DNA of 64,000 bases from Bradyrhizobium aeschynomenes (GCF_013178945.1 NZ_JABFDM010000002.1:558001-622000); one strand, 5' to 3'. Positions 8,273 to 17,411 are shown, numbered from the stretch's first letter. Notes: generated by a model from the sequence alone, not told the origin. Made by a program: numbers and translations.

Positions 8273-8647
8273 ATGACGATCCAAGCCAGTGGACGTTCAG
8301 CAGTCATCATCGCCGCCGCGTTCGTCCTGAGCCTCGCCGGCACTGGATTGGTGCGCGCGGCCGAAACGCAGACCTACAGTCCCTTCCTGCCGGTGGGGTC
8401 GGACAGCGCGCCCGCCGCCAAGCAGGACGTGTTCCCGGCGCCGCAGGCCGAGGCACAGGCGCAGCCGCAACCGGCCGACCCCGCAGCAGGCGATTCGGAG
8501 CAGACCGAGCCCACGACCGTGAACATGGTCACCGTCAGCAATGACGACGGCTCCGGCTGGGACAAGGCTTCGATCATCGGCAAGATCTTCATCGCCTGCG
8601 GCACCCTGCTCACCTTGGGCTCGGCGGCGCGGATGTTCATGATCTGA
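8273..8647 (+). CDS. Small exported protein with C-terminal membrane anchor
   Basis: 124 residues from ATG 8273. This start is chosen because GGGGAGAAGG ends six bases upstream; an in-frame ATG at 8243 lacks such a site. A signal peptide is visible (hydrophobic core IIAAAFVLSLAGTGLV, then RAAE). The middle is low-complexity Ala/Pro/Gln/Glu. A C-terminal hydrophobic segment (SIIGKIFIACGTLLTLGSAA) probably anchors it in the membrane. I do not recognise the family. A strong terminator follows. Confidence 0.65.
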   Translation: MTIQASGRSAVIIAAAFVLSLAGTGLVRAAETQTYSPFLPVGSDSAPAAKQDVFPAPQAEAQAQPQPADPAAGDSEQTEPTTVNMVTVSNDDGSGWDKASIIGKIFIACGTLLTLGSAARMFMI

Positions 8648-8675
8648 GGCGCTGCGGCTACTTGATGCGCACCCC

Positions 8676-8709
8676 TGCAGCGGGCAGATTGCCCGCTGTT
8701 TGATTTTGC
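8676..8709 (+). terminator. Intrinsic terminator
   Basis: A perfect stem (CAGCGGGCA / TGCCCGCTG, 8678-8686 with 8690-8698) with a tiny loop, followed by TTTGATTTT. It ends the small exported-protein gene before the enoyl-CoA hydratase gene. Confidence 0.75.
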
Positions 8710-8721
8710 GGGGGTCGAATC

Positions 8722-9501
8722 ATGAGCGTTTACGAGCACATCATCGTCGAGGGCAAAGGCGCGGTCGGTGTCATCACCTTGAACCGGCCGAAGATGCTCA
8801 ACGCGCTGTCGTTCGGCGTCTTCCGCGAGCTCGCCGCGGCGATCGACGATCTCGAGGCGGACGACGCCATCGGCTGCATCGTCATCACCGGCAGCGAGAA
8901 GGCGTTCGCCGCGGGCGCCGACATCAAGGAGATGCAGCCCAAGAGCTTCATCGACATGTTCTCGAGCGACTTCACCGCGATCGGCGGCGACCGCGTCGCG
9001 CGCTGCCGCAAGCCGACGATCGCCGCCGTGTCCGGCTATGCGCTCGGCGGCGGCTGCGAGCTGGCGATGATGTGCGACTTCATCATCTGCTCCGACACCG
9101 CCAGGTTCGGCCAGCCCGAGATCACGCTCGGCACCATTCCGGGCATCGGCGGCACGCAGCGTCTGACCCGCGCGATCGGCAAGGCCAAGGCGATGGACCT
9201 CTGTCTCACCGGCCGGATGATGGATGCGGCGGAGGCCGAGCGCGCCGGCTTGGTCAGCCGCATCGTGCCGGCCGACAAGCTGATGGAAGAGACCATGGCC
9301 GCGGCCGAGAAGATCGCCGCGATGTCGCGTCCCGCCGCAGCGATGGCCAAGGAGGCGGTCAACCGCGCCTTCGAAACCCCGCTCTCCGAAGGCATGAACG
9401 TCGAGCGCAACCTCTTCCACGCGACCTTTGCGCTGGAGGACCGCGCCGAGGGCATGGCCGCGTTCATCGAGAAGCGCAAGCCGGTGAACAAGAACCGGTG
9501 A
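8722..9501 (+). CDS. Enoyl-CoA hydratase (crotonase family)
   Basis: 259 residues, full length for the family. It hydrates trans-2-enoyl-CoA in fatty-acid beta-oxidation or related acyl-CoA breakdown in the cytoplasm. The CoA and oxyanion-hole segments are visible (AAGADIKEM near 63-71, [10 protein letters not shown] near 107-116). Both catalytic glutamates are in place: Glu113 (GGCELA) and Glu133 ([14 protein letters not shown]). A terminator separates it from the upstream gene, so it is probably transcribed alone. The substrate chain length cannot be read from the sequence. Confidence 0.92.
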   Translation: MSVYEHIIVEGKGAVGVITLNRPKMLNALSFGVFRELAAAIDDLEADDAIGCIVITGSEKAFAAGADIKEMQPKSFIDMFSSDFTAIGGDRVARCRKPTIAAVSGYALGGGCELAMMCDFIICSDTARFGQPEITLGTIPGIGGTQRLTRAIGKAKAMDLCLTGRMMDAAEAERAGLVSRIVPADKLMEETMAAAEKIAAMSRPAAAMAKEAVNRAFETPLSEGMNVERNLFHATFALEDRAEGMAAFIEKRKPVNKNR

Positions 9502-9819
9502 GTTGGACGCGCACAGTCCAGGTATTGCTCTGAAGCCGTTCGAGCGCGGGGCAAGGCGGACCGAGCCAGCCGTGAGACCAAGCGAATAGCTCGCAAGTGA
9601 CTGAGTTGATTCGCGGCGCACGCCTGCGCCCCCTCTCCGCTCACGCACCCGCCTACCGCGCGGTCATGCCGCAGCACCGCGGCGTTTGGTCTGTGGCGGG
9701 ACCGCCACAACAATCCATGGAAAAGCCTGCGGGATTCCACATCCGCGGTTTGTGTGTGGCCGCCCTCCGGCTTAAACAGGTAAACGACTGGTTAAGACAG
9801 TGGGACGCGGCGGAGTCGG
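9502..9819. other. Intergenic stretch, 318 bp
   Basis: Between the enoyl-CoA hydratase and TolC-family genes. No gene, hairpin or known repeat is evident. The A/T-richer segment near 9770-9800 may carry the promoter of the TolC-family gene. Confidence 0.4.
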
Positions 9820-11238
9820 ATGGTGGGTCGAGCCAAGGAAATTGGCATCGGCAGCGTGCGTGCACGACGGGGTGGCCTCGGGCTGATTCTCGCCGTCAGC
9901 TTTGCTGCCGTCTGCTCGCCGGTGCACGCCGAGGATCTCGCGGCAGCGCTGGCGAAAGCCTATCAGACCAATCCCGCGCTCAACGCCGAACGTGCCCGGC
10001 AGCGCGCCACCGACGAGAACGTGCCGCAGGCGCTTGCCGGCTACCGCCCGCAGCTCATCGCCAGCCTCGGCGCCGGCCTGCAGGCCGTCCGCAATCTCCT
10101 GCCCGCCAACACCGTCCAGACCGCGACCCTGAAGCCGTGGACCATCGGCGTGACCGTGACGCAGACGCTGTTCAACGGCTTCCGCACCGCCAATAGCGTG
10201 CGCGTGGCCGAGTTGCAGGTGCAGTCCGGCCGCGAGGCGCTGCGCAATGTCGGCCAGGGCATCCTGCTCGACGCCGTCACCGCCTACACCAACGTGCTCG
10301 CCAACCAGTCGCTGGTCGAGGCGCAGCGCTCCAACGTCGCCTTCCTGCGCGAGACCCTGTCGGTGACGCAGCGCCGCCTCAACGCCGGCGACGTCACGCC
10401 GACCGATGCGGCCCAGGCCGAAGCGCGGCTGTCGCGCGGGCTGTCCGATCTCAACGCCGCCGAGGTCAACCTCGCCATCAGCCAGGCCACCTATGCACAG
10501 GTCATCGGCATGGCTCCGGGTCAGCTTCGCACCGCTGATCCCATCGATCGCCTGCTGCCGCGCTCGCGCGAAGACGCGATCGCGCTTGCCAACAGGGAAA
10601 ATCCGGCCGTGGCGGCGGCAAGCTTCGACGTCGACGTCGCCTCGACCGCGATCAAGGTCGCCGAGGGCGCGCTGCTGCCGAGCGTGACGCTGCAGGGCAG
10701 TGTCAGCCGCAGCCGCGATTCGGATCAGACGCTCGGCACCTTCGGCACCGACCAGGCTTCGATCGTCGGCAGCGTCACCGCGCCGATCTATGACGGCGGC
10801 ACCGCGGCGTCGCAGACCCGGCAATCCAAGGAGCTTGCGGCGCAGAGCCGGCTCGTGCTCGACCAGGTCCGCAATCAGGCCCGCACCGCCGTGGTCAGCG
10901 CCTGGGTCGCCAATGAGGGCGCCAAGGTCGCCGTCAGCGCCTCCGAGTCCGAGGTGAAGGCAGCCACCGTCGCGCTGCAAGGCGTCTCGCGCGAGGCGCA
11001 GGGCGGCCAGCGCACCACGGTCGACGTCCTCAACTCGCAATCCGACCTGATCCAGGCCAAGGCCCGGCTGATCGGCGCCCAGCGCGACCGCGTCATCGCT
11101 TCCTACACCTTGCTCAGCGCCGTCGGCCGGCTCGACGTCAAGAACCTCAATCTGAACACGCCGGACTACCTGCCCGAGGTTCACTACCATCAGGTCCGCG
11201 ACGCCTGGCACGGCCTGCGCACACCGTCGGGGCAGTAG
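9820..11238 (+). CDS. TolC-family outer-membrane channel protein
   Basis: 472 residues. A signal peptide (hydrophobic LGLILAVSFAAVCSPVHA, then AED) is followed by two structurally repeated halves typical of TolC. Each half has long heptad-rich helices and amphipathic strands (PWTIGVTVTQTLFNGFRT in the first, SIVGSVTAPIYDGGTAASQT in the second). Homotrimers form the outer-membrane exit duct for tripartite efflux pumps or type I secretion. The partner pump is not adjacent; the RND genes at 23-27.5 kb lack their own outer-membrane component and are one possible client. ATG 9820 has GGAG a few bases upstream. Confidence 0.9.
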   Translation: MVGRAKEIGIGSVRARRGGLGLILAVSFAAVCSPVHAEDLAAALAKAYQTNPALNAERARQRATDENVPQALAGYRPQLIASLGAGLQAVRNLLPANTVQTATLKPWTIGVTVTQTLFNGFRTANSVRVAELQVQSGREALRNVGQGILLDAVTAYTNVLANQSLVEAQRSNVAFLRETLSVTQRRLNAGDVTPTDAAQAEARLSRGLSDLNAAEVNLAISQATYAQVIGMAPGQLRTADPIDRLLPRSREDAIALANRENPAVAAASFDVDVASTAIKVAEGALLPSVTLQGSVSRSRDSDQTLGTFGTDQASIVGSVTAPIYDGGTAASQTRQSKELAAQSRLVLDQVRNQARTAVVSAWVANEGAKVAVSASESEVKAATVALQGVSREAQGGQRTTVDVLNSQSDLIQAKARLIGAQRDRVIASYTLLSAVGRLDVKNLNLNTPDYLPEVHYHQVRDAWHGLRTPSGQ

Positions 11239-11699
11239 GCACGGTGGGCCGGCGTGAAGGCCGGATTCGGCCGAGACGATCAGGATAACGCGGGCAAAGC
11301 GTTTACTCGCCGTGTAGATGCTCTCTCTCTGTCAGCTCGTGCGCCTATCTCGCCACACACTCCGCGCTCACCCTCCCCTGGAGGGGGAGGGTCGCTCGAG
11401 CGCGAAGCGGTCGAGCGGGGTGGGGTGATCTCTCCTCGGGCACAGGCGCTCGTGGAGAGATCACCCCACCCCGCCTCACGTTTCGCTTCGCTCCTCGTGA
11501 GGCGACCCTCCCCCTCCAGGGGAGGGTGGCACCGTCTCCTTGGTTGCTCGCCCGGAGTCAGAGGCATGGTTTGGATCAACGGCAGCGCGAGCCGTTCGGC
11601 TGTTCGCTCTTGCCCCCTGCCCCGCGCCGGTTCACGCTCATCCCACGACACCACGCGCGTCACGCTCAACGCACGCGCGGCATCCGGGGAAGGACCACC
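11239..11699. other. Repeat-bearing intergenic region
   Basis: 461 bases between the TolC-family and amidohydrolase genes. The main content is the large inverted repeat at 11370-11527. The remainder leads into the amidohydrolase ribosome site and shows nothing else. Confidence 0.6.
11370..11527. repeat. Nested palindromic element (type D)
   Basis: Two nested inverted repeats. The outer arms are the ACCCTCCCC-type 25-mers at 11370-11394 and 11503-11527, and each arm is itself nearly palindromic. The inner arms, GGGTGGGGTGATCTCTCC and its complement, lie at about 11417-11434 and 11453-11471. The outline matches abundant rhizobial intergenic palindromes. In RNA it would fold strongly and could stop or stabilise transcripts. 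Confidence 0.75.
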
Positions 11700-12659
11700 A
11701 TGTTGACCCGCCGCAGCCTGCTGCTGGCCTCGCTCGCCGCCGGAGTGACGATGACGACAGCCCGCGCCAACCCCTCGCAGCCCGCCACCCCGGTCGACTT
11801 CGACGTGCCCGCCGATGCCTGCGACTGCCACACCCACATCCACGGCGATCCCGACAAGTTCCCGTTTGCGGCGACCCGCGTCTACACGCCCGAGCCGGCC
11901 TCGCCCGAGGAGATGGCCGCCCTGCACAAGGCGCTGCACATCAAGCGCGTGGTCATCGTGACGCCGAGCGTCTACGGCACCGACAATTCCGCGACCCTGT
12001 TCGGCATGAAGGCCAGAGGCAACGACGCCCGCGGCGTCGCCGTGATCGACGACAAGACCACCGAAGCGCAGCTCGATCAGATGAATGCCGACGGCTTCCG
12101 CGGCATCCGCCTCAATCTCGCGACCGGCGGCATCAACGATCCCAATGTCGGCCGCGCCCGCTTCGAGGCCGCCGTCGAGCGCATGAAGGCGCGCGGCTGG
12201 CACGTCCAGCTCTACACGACGCCTTCGATGATCGCCGCGATCAAGGACCTCGTGATGCAATCGCCAGTGCCCGCCGTGTTCGATCATTTCGGCGGCGCGC
12301 AGGCCGAGCTCGGCCTCGAGCAGCCCGGCTTCTCCGACCTCGTCGAACTCGTCCGCAGCGGCAAGGCCTACGTGAAAATCTCCGGCGCCTACCGCGCCTC
12401 GACGAAGGGACCGGACTACACGGATGTCATTCCGTTTGCGCAAGCGCTGATCGCCGCCAACCCCGACCGCGTCGTCTGGGGCACCGACTGGCCGCATCCG
12501 GACTCTTCGCCCCATCCCGAGCTGAAGGTGACCGACGTCAGGCCGTTCTATCCGATCGACGACGGCCGCCTGATGAACCAGCTGCCGGTCTGGGCACCGG
12601 ACGCCGCGATCCGGAAGAAGATCCTGGTCGACAACCCGGCAAGGCTGTACGTGTTTTGA
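11700..12659 (+). CDS. Exported amidohydrolase-family metal-dependent hydrolase
   Basis: 319 residues from ATG 11700, preceded by GGGGAAGGA. The N-terminus (MLTRRSLLLASLAAGVTM) is a signal peptide with a twin-arginine look, so export in folded form is likely. The mature part is an amidohydrolase_2 barrel. His44 and His46 of the metal HxH motif (CDCHTHIHG) are visible, as is a late Asp in VVWGTDWPHP. The closest families I can name are 2-pyrone-4,6-dicarboxylate lactonase-like and other TIM-barrel hydrolases. The real substrate is unknown. It is flanked by repeat-rich DNA, with no obvious operon partner. Confidence 0.8.
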   Translation: MLTRRSLLLASLAAGVTMTTARANPSQPATPVDFDVPADACDCHTHIHGDPDKFPFAATRVYTPEPASPEEMAALHKALHIKRVVIVTPSVYGTDNSATLFGMKARGNDARGVAVIDDKTTEAQLDQMNADGFRGIRLNLATGGINDPNVGRARFEAAVERMKARGWHVQLYTTPSMIAAIKDLVMQSPVPAVFDHFGGAQAELGLEQPGFSDLVELVRSGKAYVKISGAYRASTKGPDYTDVIPFAQALIAANPDRVVWGTDWPHPDSSPHPELKVTDVRPFYPIDDGRLMNQLPVWAPDAAIRKKILVDNPARLYVF

Positions 12660-12681
12660 GCCGAGACCGCGGCCTCAATCC

Positions 12682-12799
12682 CCGTCATTGCGAGGAGCGA
12701 AGCGACGAAGCAATCCAGTTTTGTGGACGGGACTCTGGATTGCTTCCGCCGCCGCCCTTGGGGCTATGGCGGACACGTCGCTCCGCTCGCAATGACGGT
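12682..12799. repeat. Palindromic repeat, type A (CGTCATTGCGAG...CTCGCAATGACGG)
   Basis: The left arm begins CCGTCATTGCGAGGAGCGAA and ends CAATCCAG; the right arm is the complement, CTGGATTGCTTC...CTCGCAATGACGG. The right arm carries an extra GC-rich stretch of about 30 bases that splits it. Other copies lie at 46063-46138, 53937-54012 and 41830-41925. Confidence 0.8.
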
Positions 12800-12825
12800 T
12801 TGGCAAGCAGCCCGCGCCACTCTCC

Positions 12826-12930
12826 GCCGTCATCGTCCGCGAAGGCGGACGATCCAGTACGCCGGGACGGTCGTGATCATACCGATACGCCGAGGCGTAC
12901 TGGATGCCCGCCTACGCGGGCATGATACCG
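12826..12930. repeat. Palindromic repeat, type C
   Basis: Arms GCCGTCATCGTCCGC...GGACGATCCAGTACGCC and GGCGTACTGGATGCCCGCC...GGGCATGAT face each other. The outer stems have diverged but the inner CAGTACGCC / GGCGTACTG core is intact. Related copies are at 46260-46362 and 59684-59790. Confidence 0.7.
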
Positions 12931-13044
12931 AGTTTTTGCCGCGCACGCTTTGCCGTAGCCCGCATGAGCGCAGTGACATGCGGGTTGTCACGTGCTGTGC
13001 CGGAGAACCCAGGGGCGCTTAGTTCGCCCGGGCTACGCACCTTT

Positions 13045-13198
13045 CGTCATTCCGGGGCGCGCGTAGCGCGAGCCCGGAATCCATAGCCACAACTGTCGCG
13101 ATCGAAGCGCGATGGATGTGGCCAAAACTCGTACAACGGTCACCATTCGTGGTTATGGATTCCGGGCTCAGCCGCTCACGCGGCTGCCCGGAATGACG
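13045..13198. repeat. Palindromic repeat, type B (CGTCATTCCGGGG...CCCGGAATGACG)
   Basis: The left arm CGTCATTCCGGGGCGCGCG with GAGCCCGGAATCCATA pairs with TATGGATTCCGGGCTC...GCCCGGAATGACG. Related copies are at 14541-14694, 14782-14935, 32925-33136 and, inside dnaE2, 30150-30245. Confidence 0.8.
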
Positions 13199-13247
13199 AC
13201 CGTTTGCTTGACAACGAGCTTGGCTCACGAAAGCGGATTACGCTGCG

Positions 13248-14327
13248 CTAATCCGCCCGACGCGTCACGTCAGCGACCGCGCGATCTTCGTGCCGCACTG
13301 CCGTGAACATCTCCCACACCGCGATGAACATCGCCGCGATGACCGGGCCGATGATGAAGCCATTCAATCCGAACACCTCGATGCCTCCCAAGGTCGAGAT
13401 CAGCACCACATAGTCCGGCATCTTGGTATCCTGTCCGACCAGGATCGGGCGCAGCAGATTGTCGACGAGGCCGATCACCAGCGCGCCATAGGCGATCAGG
13501 ATCACGCCGTGCCAGATCGAGCCGGTGGCCAGCAGATAGAGCGCGACCGGAAACCACACGATGCCCGCGCCCACCGCGGGGAGCAGCGACATGAACGCCA
13601 TCACCACCGCCCACAGCAGCGGCGCGGTGATACCGAGGAACCAGAAGATCAGTCCGCCCAGCGCGCCCTGCGCCAGGGCGACGACCAGATTGCCCTTCAC
13701 CGTCGCGCGGATGACGATGATGAATTTCGAAAGCAGCGCGTCGCGTTGCTCGTCGCGCAGCGGGATGGCGTCGGCGATCCGTCGCGACAAGGGCAGCTCA
13801 TCGCGTAGCAGGAAGAACAGCAGATACAGCATCAAAAACAGGCTGACGAAGAACTCGAACGTGCCCTGCCCGATGTTCAGCGCCTGGCCTGCGATCACCT
13901 GGCTGCCTCGCAACAGCAGCGCCGACAGCCGGTCCTTCAGCCCAGCCAGGCTGCCGAGGCCGAAGCGGTTCAGCAGATCGACGATCCAACTGGGCAGCGC
14001 GTCCAGCATCTTCTGGAAATACTGGGTGACGTCCAACTGGCCGCCCTGCACCTGCCCGTACACGCCGGCCGCCTGTTGCGCCAGCGCCGCTGCGATCAGC
14101 GAGAATGGAATGATGATGATCAGAATGACCAGCAGCACGACGGTGGCCGCCGCCAGCCCGTCACGACCGTGCATTGACTGCGACACCCGGCGGTGCAGCG
14201 GCGCGAACACGATCGCGCCGACCACGCCCCACAGCAGCGCGCCATAGAACGGCAGCAGGATCCAGCCGAGCGCGAGCGTGATCACGGCGAGCAGGAACAG
14301 CAGGACTCGGTCTTCGAAACTGCGCAT
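13248..14327 (-). CDS. AI-2E family transporter (PerM/YdiK type membrane protein)
   Basis: 359 residues with about eight hydrophobic segments and a large central soluble region, as in the AI-2E exporter/PerM family. The N-terminus (LLFLLAVITLALGWILLPF) and the C-terminal motif region (LVDNLLRPILVGQDTKMPDY, then LISTLGGIEVFGLNGFIIGP) are diagnostic. Family members are proposed to export autoinducer-2 or other small solutes; the substrate here is unknown. The gene is isolated between two repeat-filled spacers. Confidence 0.88.
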   Translation of the reverse strand: MRSFEDRVLLFLLAVITLALGWILLPFYGALLWGVVGAIVFAPLHRRVSQSMHGRDGLAAATVVLLVILIIIIPFSLIAAALAQQAAGVYGQVQGGQLDVTQYFQKMLDALPSWIVDLLNRFGLGSLAGLKDRLSALLLRGSQVIAGQALNIGQGTFEFFVSLFLMLYLLFFLLRDELPLSRRIADAIPLRDEQRDALLSKFIIVIRATVKGNLVVALAQGALGGLIFWFLGITAPLLWAVVMAFMSLLPAVGAGIVWFPVALYLLATGSIWHGVILIAYGALVIGLVDNLLRPILVGQDTKMPDYVVLISTLGGIEVFGLNGFIIGPVIAAMFIAVWEMFTAVRHEDRAVADVTRRAD

Positions 14328-14540
14328 ATCAATCTTTCGTCTGGCGGCGACGTCCGGTCACGCGCCCATGTTTCAGGGAGACTCGTGAGCCGGACATCGC
14401 TGCATTCATTACCGTCAACGCGCGAATGCGCCAATCGGGCTCCAACCTCGTCGCGGGATCAAGCGACCCAGCGGGAGATATCCACGATCGGCGCGCAGCT
14501 CATATCACCCTCGGCATGGGGACACACGCCGCCTCCCCAT

Positions 14541-14694
14541 CGTCATTCCGGGGCGCGCGCAGCGCGAGCCCGGCATCCATAACCACGACCGTCCAAGAGG
14601 AAGCGAGCTGCACGTGGCCCGATCCCGCCGGCAACGGCAGTTCGGGAGTATGGCTTCCGGGCTCAGCCGCTGTGCGGCTGCCCCGGAATGACGG
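14541..14694. repeat. Palindromic repeat, type B
   Basis: CGTCATTCCGGGGCGCGCGC...AGCCCGG is answered by CCGGGCTC...GCCCCGGAATGACGG. It is one of a tandem pair with 14782-14935, about 90 bases apart and in the same layout. Confidence 0.8.
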
Positions 14695-14781
14695 CGGAAC
14701 ACGAGGTAAAGCCTTGCACTAGATTGGCCCAGGGACTGCACGGCGAGCAAAACAACATCAAGGAGGCGCGCTCCTCGCCGC

Positions 14782-14935
14782 GGTCATTCCGGGGCGCGCG
14801 CAGCGCGAGCCCGGAATCCATAGCCACGACTGTCCGAGAGGGAGCGAGCTGCGCGTGGCAGCCGCTTCGCCCCGCACTGCAGTTCGTGAGTATGGATTCC
14901 GGGCTCAGCCGCTGCGCGGCTGCCCGGAATGACGG
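14782..14935. repeat. Palindromic repeat, type B
   Basis: GGTCATTCCGGGGCGCGCGC...GAGCCCGGAATCCATA is answered by TATGGATTCCGGGCTC...GCCCGGAATGACGG. It closely resembles the copy at 14541, including the middle section with GAGCGAGCTGC, so the pair probably arose by local duplication. Confidence 0.8.
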
Positions 14936-15059
14936 CTGAGCAAGTGGCATGGAGTGCGCCAAAAGACTGATTTTACCAGCGCTGACAACAACAAAGCCCG
15001 TTTCAAGAGCCCCCGCGAAAAATAAACCACTTCCGAAAATCAGCAAATCATGCCTATAA

Positions 15060-15500
15060 CATCTGCGTTCCGGTCCGGATGAGGGGCGTACGCGTCGTCA
15101 CGACACGTTGGGCCGGCAATGCGGTGGACGTGAGGGCATCGGCGCGCATCATGTGCGGACGAGCGATGCGCTGACGTACGTGAAGTCGCGTGGTCCTGGC
15201 CTCCCGGTGCTGAGGTCAAGGCTTGCGGAGGTCCGACGAGCTCCGCGGCCGACGGGGTCAATCAGCCGGTCCCCGAGGAGAGCGCGTATAAGCGTGAAGC
15301 CCACCGCGCAGGGAATGCCGGGATGTCTCGGCTGACCTGTGGTGACTGCCGCCTGCTTTTTTCTTGCAGGCGGGCCATGGGTGCGGCCAGCGCCCGGCAT
15401 TCCCTGCGCCCTCATCATCGTCGAGGGCCCAAACACCGCATGATCCGGACGCGCTCTGCGTCGCGGCGATGCTGCGGCTCGTCTGACACCTGGAACCTGA
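15060..15500 (+). repeat. Long repeated element, copy 1 (about 440 bp)
   Basis: The core at 15278-15420 (GAGAGCGCG...ATAAGCGTGAA, CGCGCAGGGAA, CTCGGCTG.ACCTGTGGT, CTGCCGCCTGC, GCAGGCGGGCC, ATTCCCTGCGCCCTC) reappears inverted at about 27880-28310. The upstream parts also match (GGGGCGTA...TCGTCACGACACG, GCGTGGTCCTGGC). It contains an inner palindrome (GCCCGCCTGCAAG with CTGCCGCCTGCTT). No open frame, so not an insertion sequence in the usual sense. Confidence 0.7.
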
Positions 15501-15597
15501 CCTGCCGATTCGCCCCCGTTGCCAACCGCGCGCCGAGTGGCAATAGTCCGCGCTTTCCGAGCCGGCCCCGCCGGCCCGTCGACCTGGAGGCATGATG

Positions 15598-16773
15598 ATG
15601 ACGACGAGACCGGCCGCAAAATCATCCGTCAAGGATGTCTGGCGTGTCGGCGTGCTGTTCTCGCGCAGCGGCCTGATGCAGGTCACGGAGTCCGAGCACT
15701 TCTTCGGCACGGCACTCGCGATCCAGGAGATCAACACCGCCGGCGGCGTGCTCGGCCGCGAGATCGAGGTCATCGCCTATGATCCGGGCTCGCAGCCGGA
15801 AACCTTCCGCAAGCTCGCCGATCGCCTGCTGACCGAGGATGGCGCCTCCGTGATCTTCGGCTGCTCGACCTCCGCGGAGCGCAAGGCGGTGCTGCCGGCG
15901 ATCGAGCGCCGCAACGGCCTGCTCTGGTATCCCTCGCTCTACGAAGGTTTCGAATACTCCGCGAACGTGATCTACACCGGGCCGGCGCCGAACCAGAACG
16001 CGTTCCAGCTCGCCGAATACATCGTGCGCAAGCACGGCCCGCGCGTCTACCTGATCGGCTCCGACTACATCTACCCGCGCGAATCCAACCGCATCATGCG
16101 CGACCTCGTCGAGTCCTATTCCGGCCGCGTCGTCGGCGAGCAATATGTGACGATGGAGGCGACCGACGCCGAGTTGACGCGCGGTCTCGATGCCATCCGG
16201 GACGCCGCCCCCGACGTCGTATTCTCGACCATCGTCGGCCGCACCGCGCAGCGCTTCTATCGGATGTATACGCAGGCCGGTTTCGACCCGAAGCGGCTGC
16301 CGATCGCCAGCCTCACCATGGCCGAGGGCGAGGTTCGCGCCATCGGCGCCGAGCACTGCGTCGGCCACCTGACTGCCGCAAGCTATTTCGGCACCTTGGC
16401 GCGCGACAGCAATGATCGCTTCAAGGCGGCCTTCGCGGCGACGTTCGGCGCGGAGACGCCGGTCAGCATGTGGAGCGCGTCGGCCTACGCGCAGATCAAG
16501 CTGTTCGCGCGGGCGCTCGAACAGGCCGGCAGCCTCGATACGCAGAAGCTGGTGGAGGCCGCGCTCGGCCTCAGCCTCGAAGCGCCGGAGGGACCGATCC
16601 GGATCGATCCCGACAACAACCACGTCTGGACCACGCCGCGCATCGGCCGCGTCCGCGCCGATGGCCAGTTCGACATCGTCTGGGAGAGCAAGAGCCCGAT
16701 CAAGCCCGACCCGTATCTTTCGGTCTCGCCGATCGGCGGCCGCTGGCTCAGCGAAGAGGCGCTGTCAGCATGA
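15598..16773 (+). CDS. AmiC-like cytoplasmic amide sensor (branched-chain SBP fold)
   Basis: 391 residues. Three in-frame ATGs stand together; 15598 has the best spacing (seven bases) from GGAGG at 15586-15590. The protein is a two-lobed leucine/amide-binding fold (VGVLFSRSGLMQVTESEHFF near the start, WYPSLYEGFEYSANVIYTGP in the middle). It has no signal peptide, so it should stay in the cytoplasm. This is the hallmark of AmiC, which binds small amides and releases the antiterminator AmiR. The AmiR-like gene follows with an ATGA overlap, then a terminator-bearing leader and an amidase. The main alternative, a transport binding protein such as UrtA or FmdD, is less likely without an export signal. 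Confidence 0.82.
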   Translation: MTTRPAAKSSVKDVWRVGVLFSRSGLMQVTESEHFFGTALAIQEINTAGGVLGREIEVIAYDPGSQPETFRKLADRLLTEDGASVIFGCSTSAERKAVLPAIERRNGLLWYPSLYEGFEYSANVIYTGPAPNQNAFQLAEYIVRKHGPRVYLIGSDYIYPRESNRIMRDLVESYSGRVVGEQYVTMEATDAELTRGLDAIRDAAPDVVFSTIVGRTAQRFYRMYTQAGFDPKRLPIASLTMAEGEVRAIGAEHCVGHLTAASYFGTLARDSNDRFKAAFAATFGAETPVSMWSASAYAQIKLFARALEQAGSLDTQKLVEAALGLSLEAPEGPIRIDPDNNHVWTTPRIGRVRADGQFDIVWESKSPIKPDPYLSVSPIGGRWLSEEALSA

Positions 16774-17411
16774 GGCCGGATGACCGCATGAAACCCGGCG
16801 TGCGCCGCCTGATCGAGGAGCTGCGCGGCGCCCGCGTGCTGGTGATCCATCCGCGCGACGCCGAAGGCGATGCGCTGATCGATCAACTCAAGCGCATCGG
16901 CTGCAACGTGCGCGGCGTCTGGCCGCCACCCGCCGCGATCCCGCACGACATCGACACGGTGTTCCAGCTGATCGAGACCTCCGAGGAGATGATCTTTCCC
17001 GAAGGCACCAGCGAGCATCCGCTTACCTTCATCGCCATTGTCGACTACGAGAATCCGACGATCCTCAAGCGCCTGCTCGACAGCAATGCGCATGGCGTCG
17101 TCAACAAGCCGATCCGCTCGTTCGGCATCCTCTCCTCGCTGGTGCTGGCGCGCTCGCTGCGCGGCTATACGCGCCGTCTCGAAGGCAAGGTGCAGAAGCT
17201 CGAGGAGACGTTGAAGGCGCGGCGCGACGTCGACAAGGCGGTGAAGATCCTGATGGGGTTGAAGCAGGTCGGCGAGGTCGAGGCCTATGAGCTGATCCGC
17301 GCGCAGGCGACGCAGAAGCGCGTCGCCATGGCCGACATCGCGATCTCGATCATCAACGCACAGGAGACATTGGGCGGACTGGGGGTGCTCGATGCGCCGG
17401 CCTCGCGCTGA
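16770..17411 (+). CDS. AmiR-like antiterminator with ANTAR RNA-binding domain
   Basis: 213 residues, ATG 16770 overlapping the AmiC-like stop (ATGA). The N-terminal part is a degenerate response-regulator domain (ARVLVIHPRDAEGDALIDQL, then HPLTFIAIVDYENP). A coiled coil at about 135-155 (LEGKVQKLEETLKARRDVD) leads into a C-terminal ANTAR domain (KAVKILMGLKQVGEVEAYEL, then VAMADIAISII). ANTAR proteins bind paired hairpins in leader RNA and prevent termination. The adjacent amidase leader contains hairpins and an intrinsic terminator, so the target is probably immediately downstream. Activity should be gated by the AmiC-like partner and its amide ligand. Confidence 0.85.
   Translation: MRPDDRMKPGVRRLIEELRGARVLVIHPRDAEGDALIDQLKRIGCNVRGVWPPPAAIPHDIDTVFQLIETSEEMIFPEGTSEHPLTFIAIVDYENPTILKRLLDSNAHGVVNKPIRSFGILSSLVLARSLRGYTRRLEGKVQKLEETLKARRDVDKAVKILMGLKQVGEVEAYELIRAQATQKRVAMADIAISIINAQETLGGLGVLDAPASR

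Larger units (their letters stand above)
12660..13247. other. Repeat cluster between amidohydrolase and AI-2E transporter genes
   Basis: 588 bases without a believable gene. Three different palindromic elements sit one after another (12682-12799, 12826-12930, 13045-13198). Short open frames here are by-products of the repeats. Confidence 0.7.
14328..15597. other. 1.27-kb gene-free region with three repeat units
   Basis: No gene is credible here; candidate frames follow the repeat palindromes. It holds two type B palindromes (14541-14694 and 14782-14935) and one copy of a longer repeated element (about 15060-15500). The promoter of the amide operon should lie at its right end, but no clear -35/-10 pair was found. 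The ribosome site for the AmiC-like gene is GGAGG at 15586-15590. Confidence 0.65.

Noticed and set aside
12720..13230. Several short frames inside the repeat cluster that could be called hypothetical genes
   Set aside because: Each follows the palindromes, and similar peptides (with SGLALRAPRND- or SPESI-like runs) appear at every type B copy.
15149..15773. Overlapping minus-strand frames suggesting a gene upstream of the AmiC-like sensor
   Set aside because: They cross the long repeated element and the start of the sensor gene, and similar frames occur in repeat copy 2. No domain is visible.
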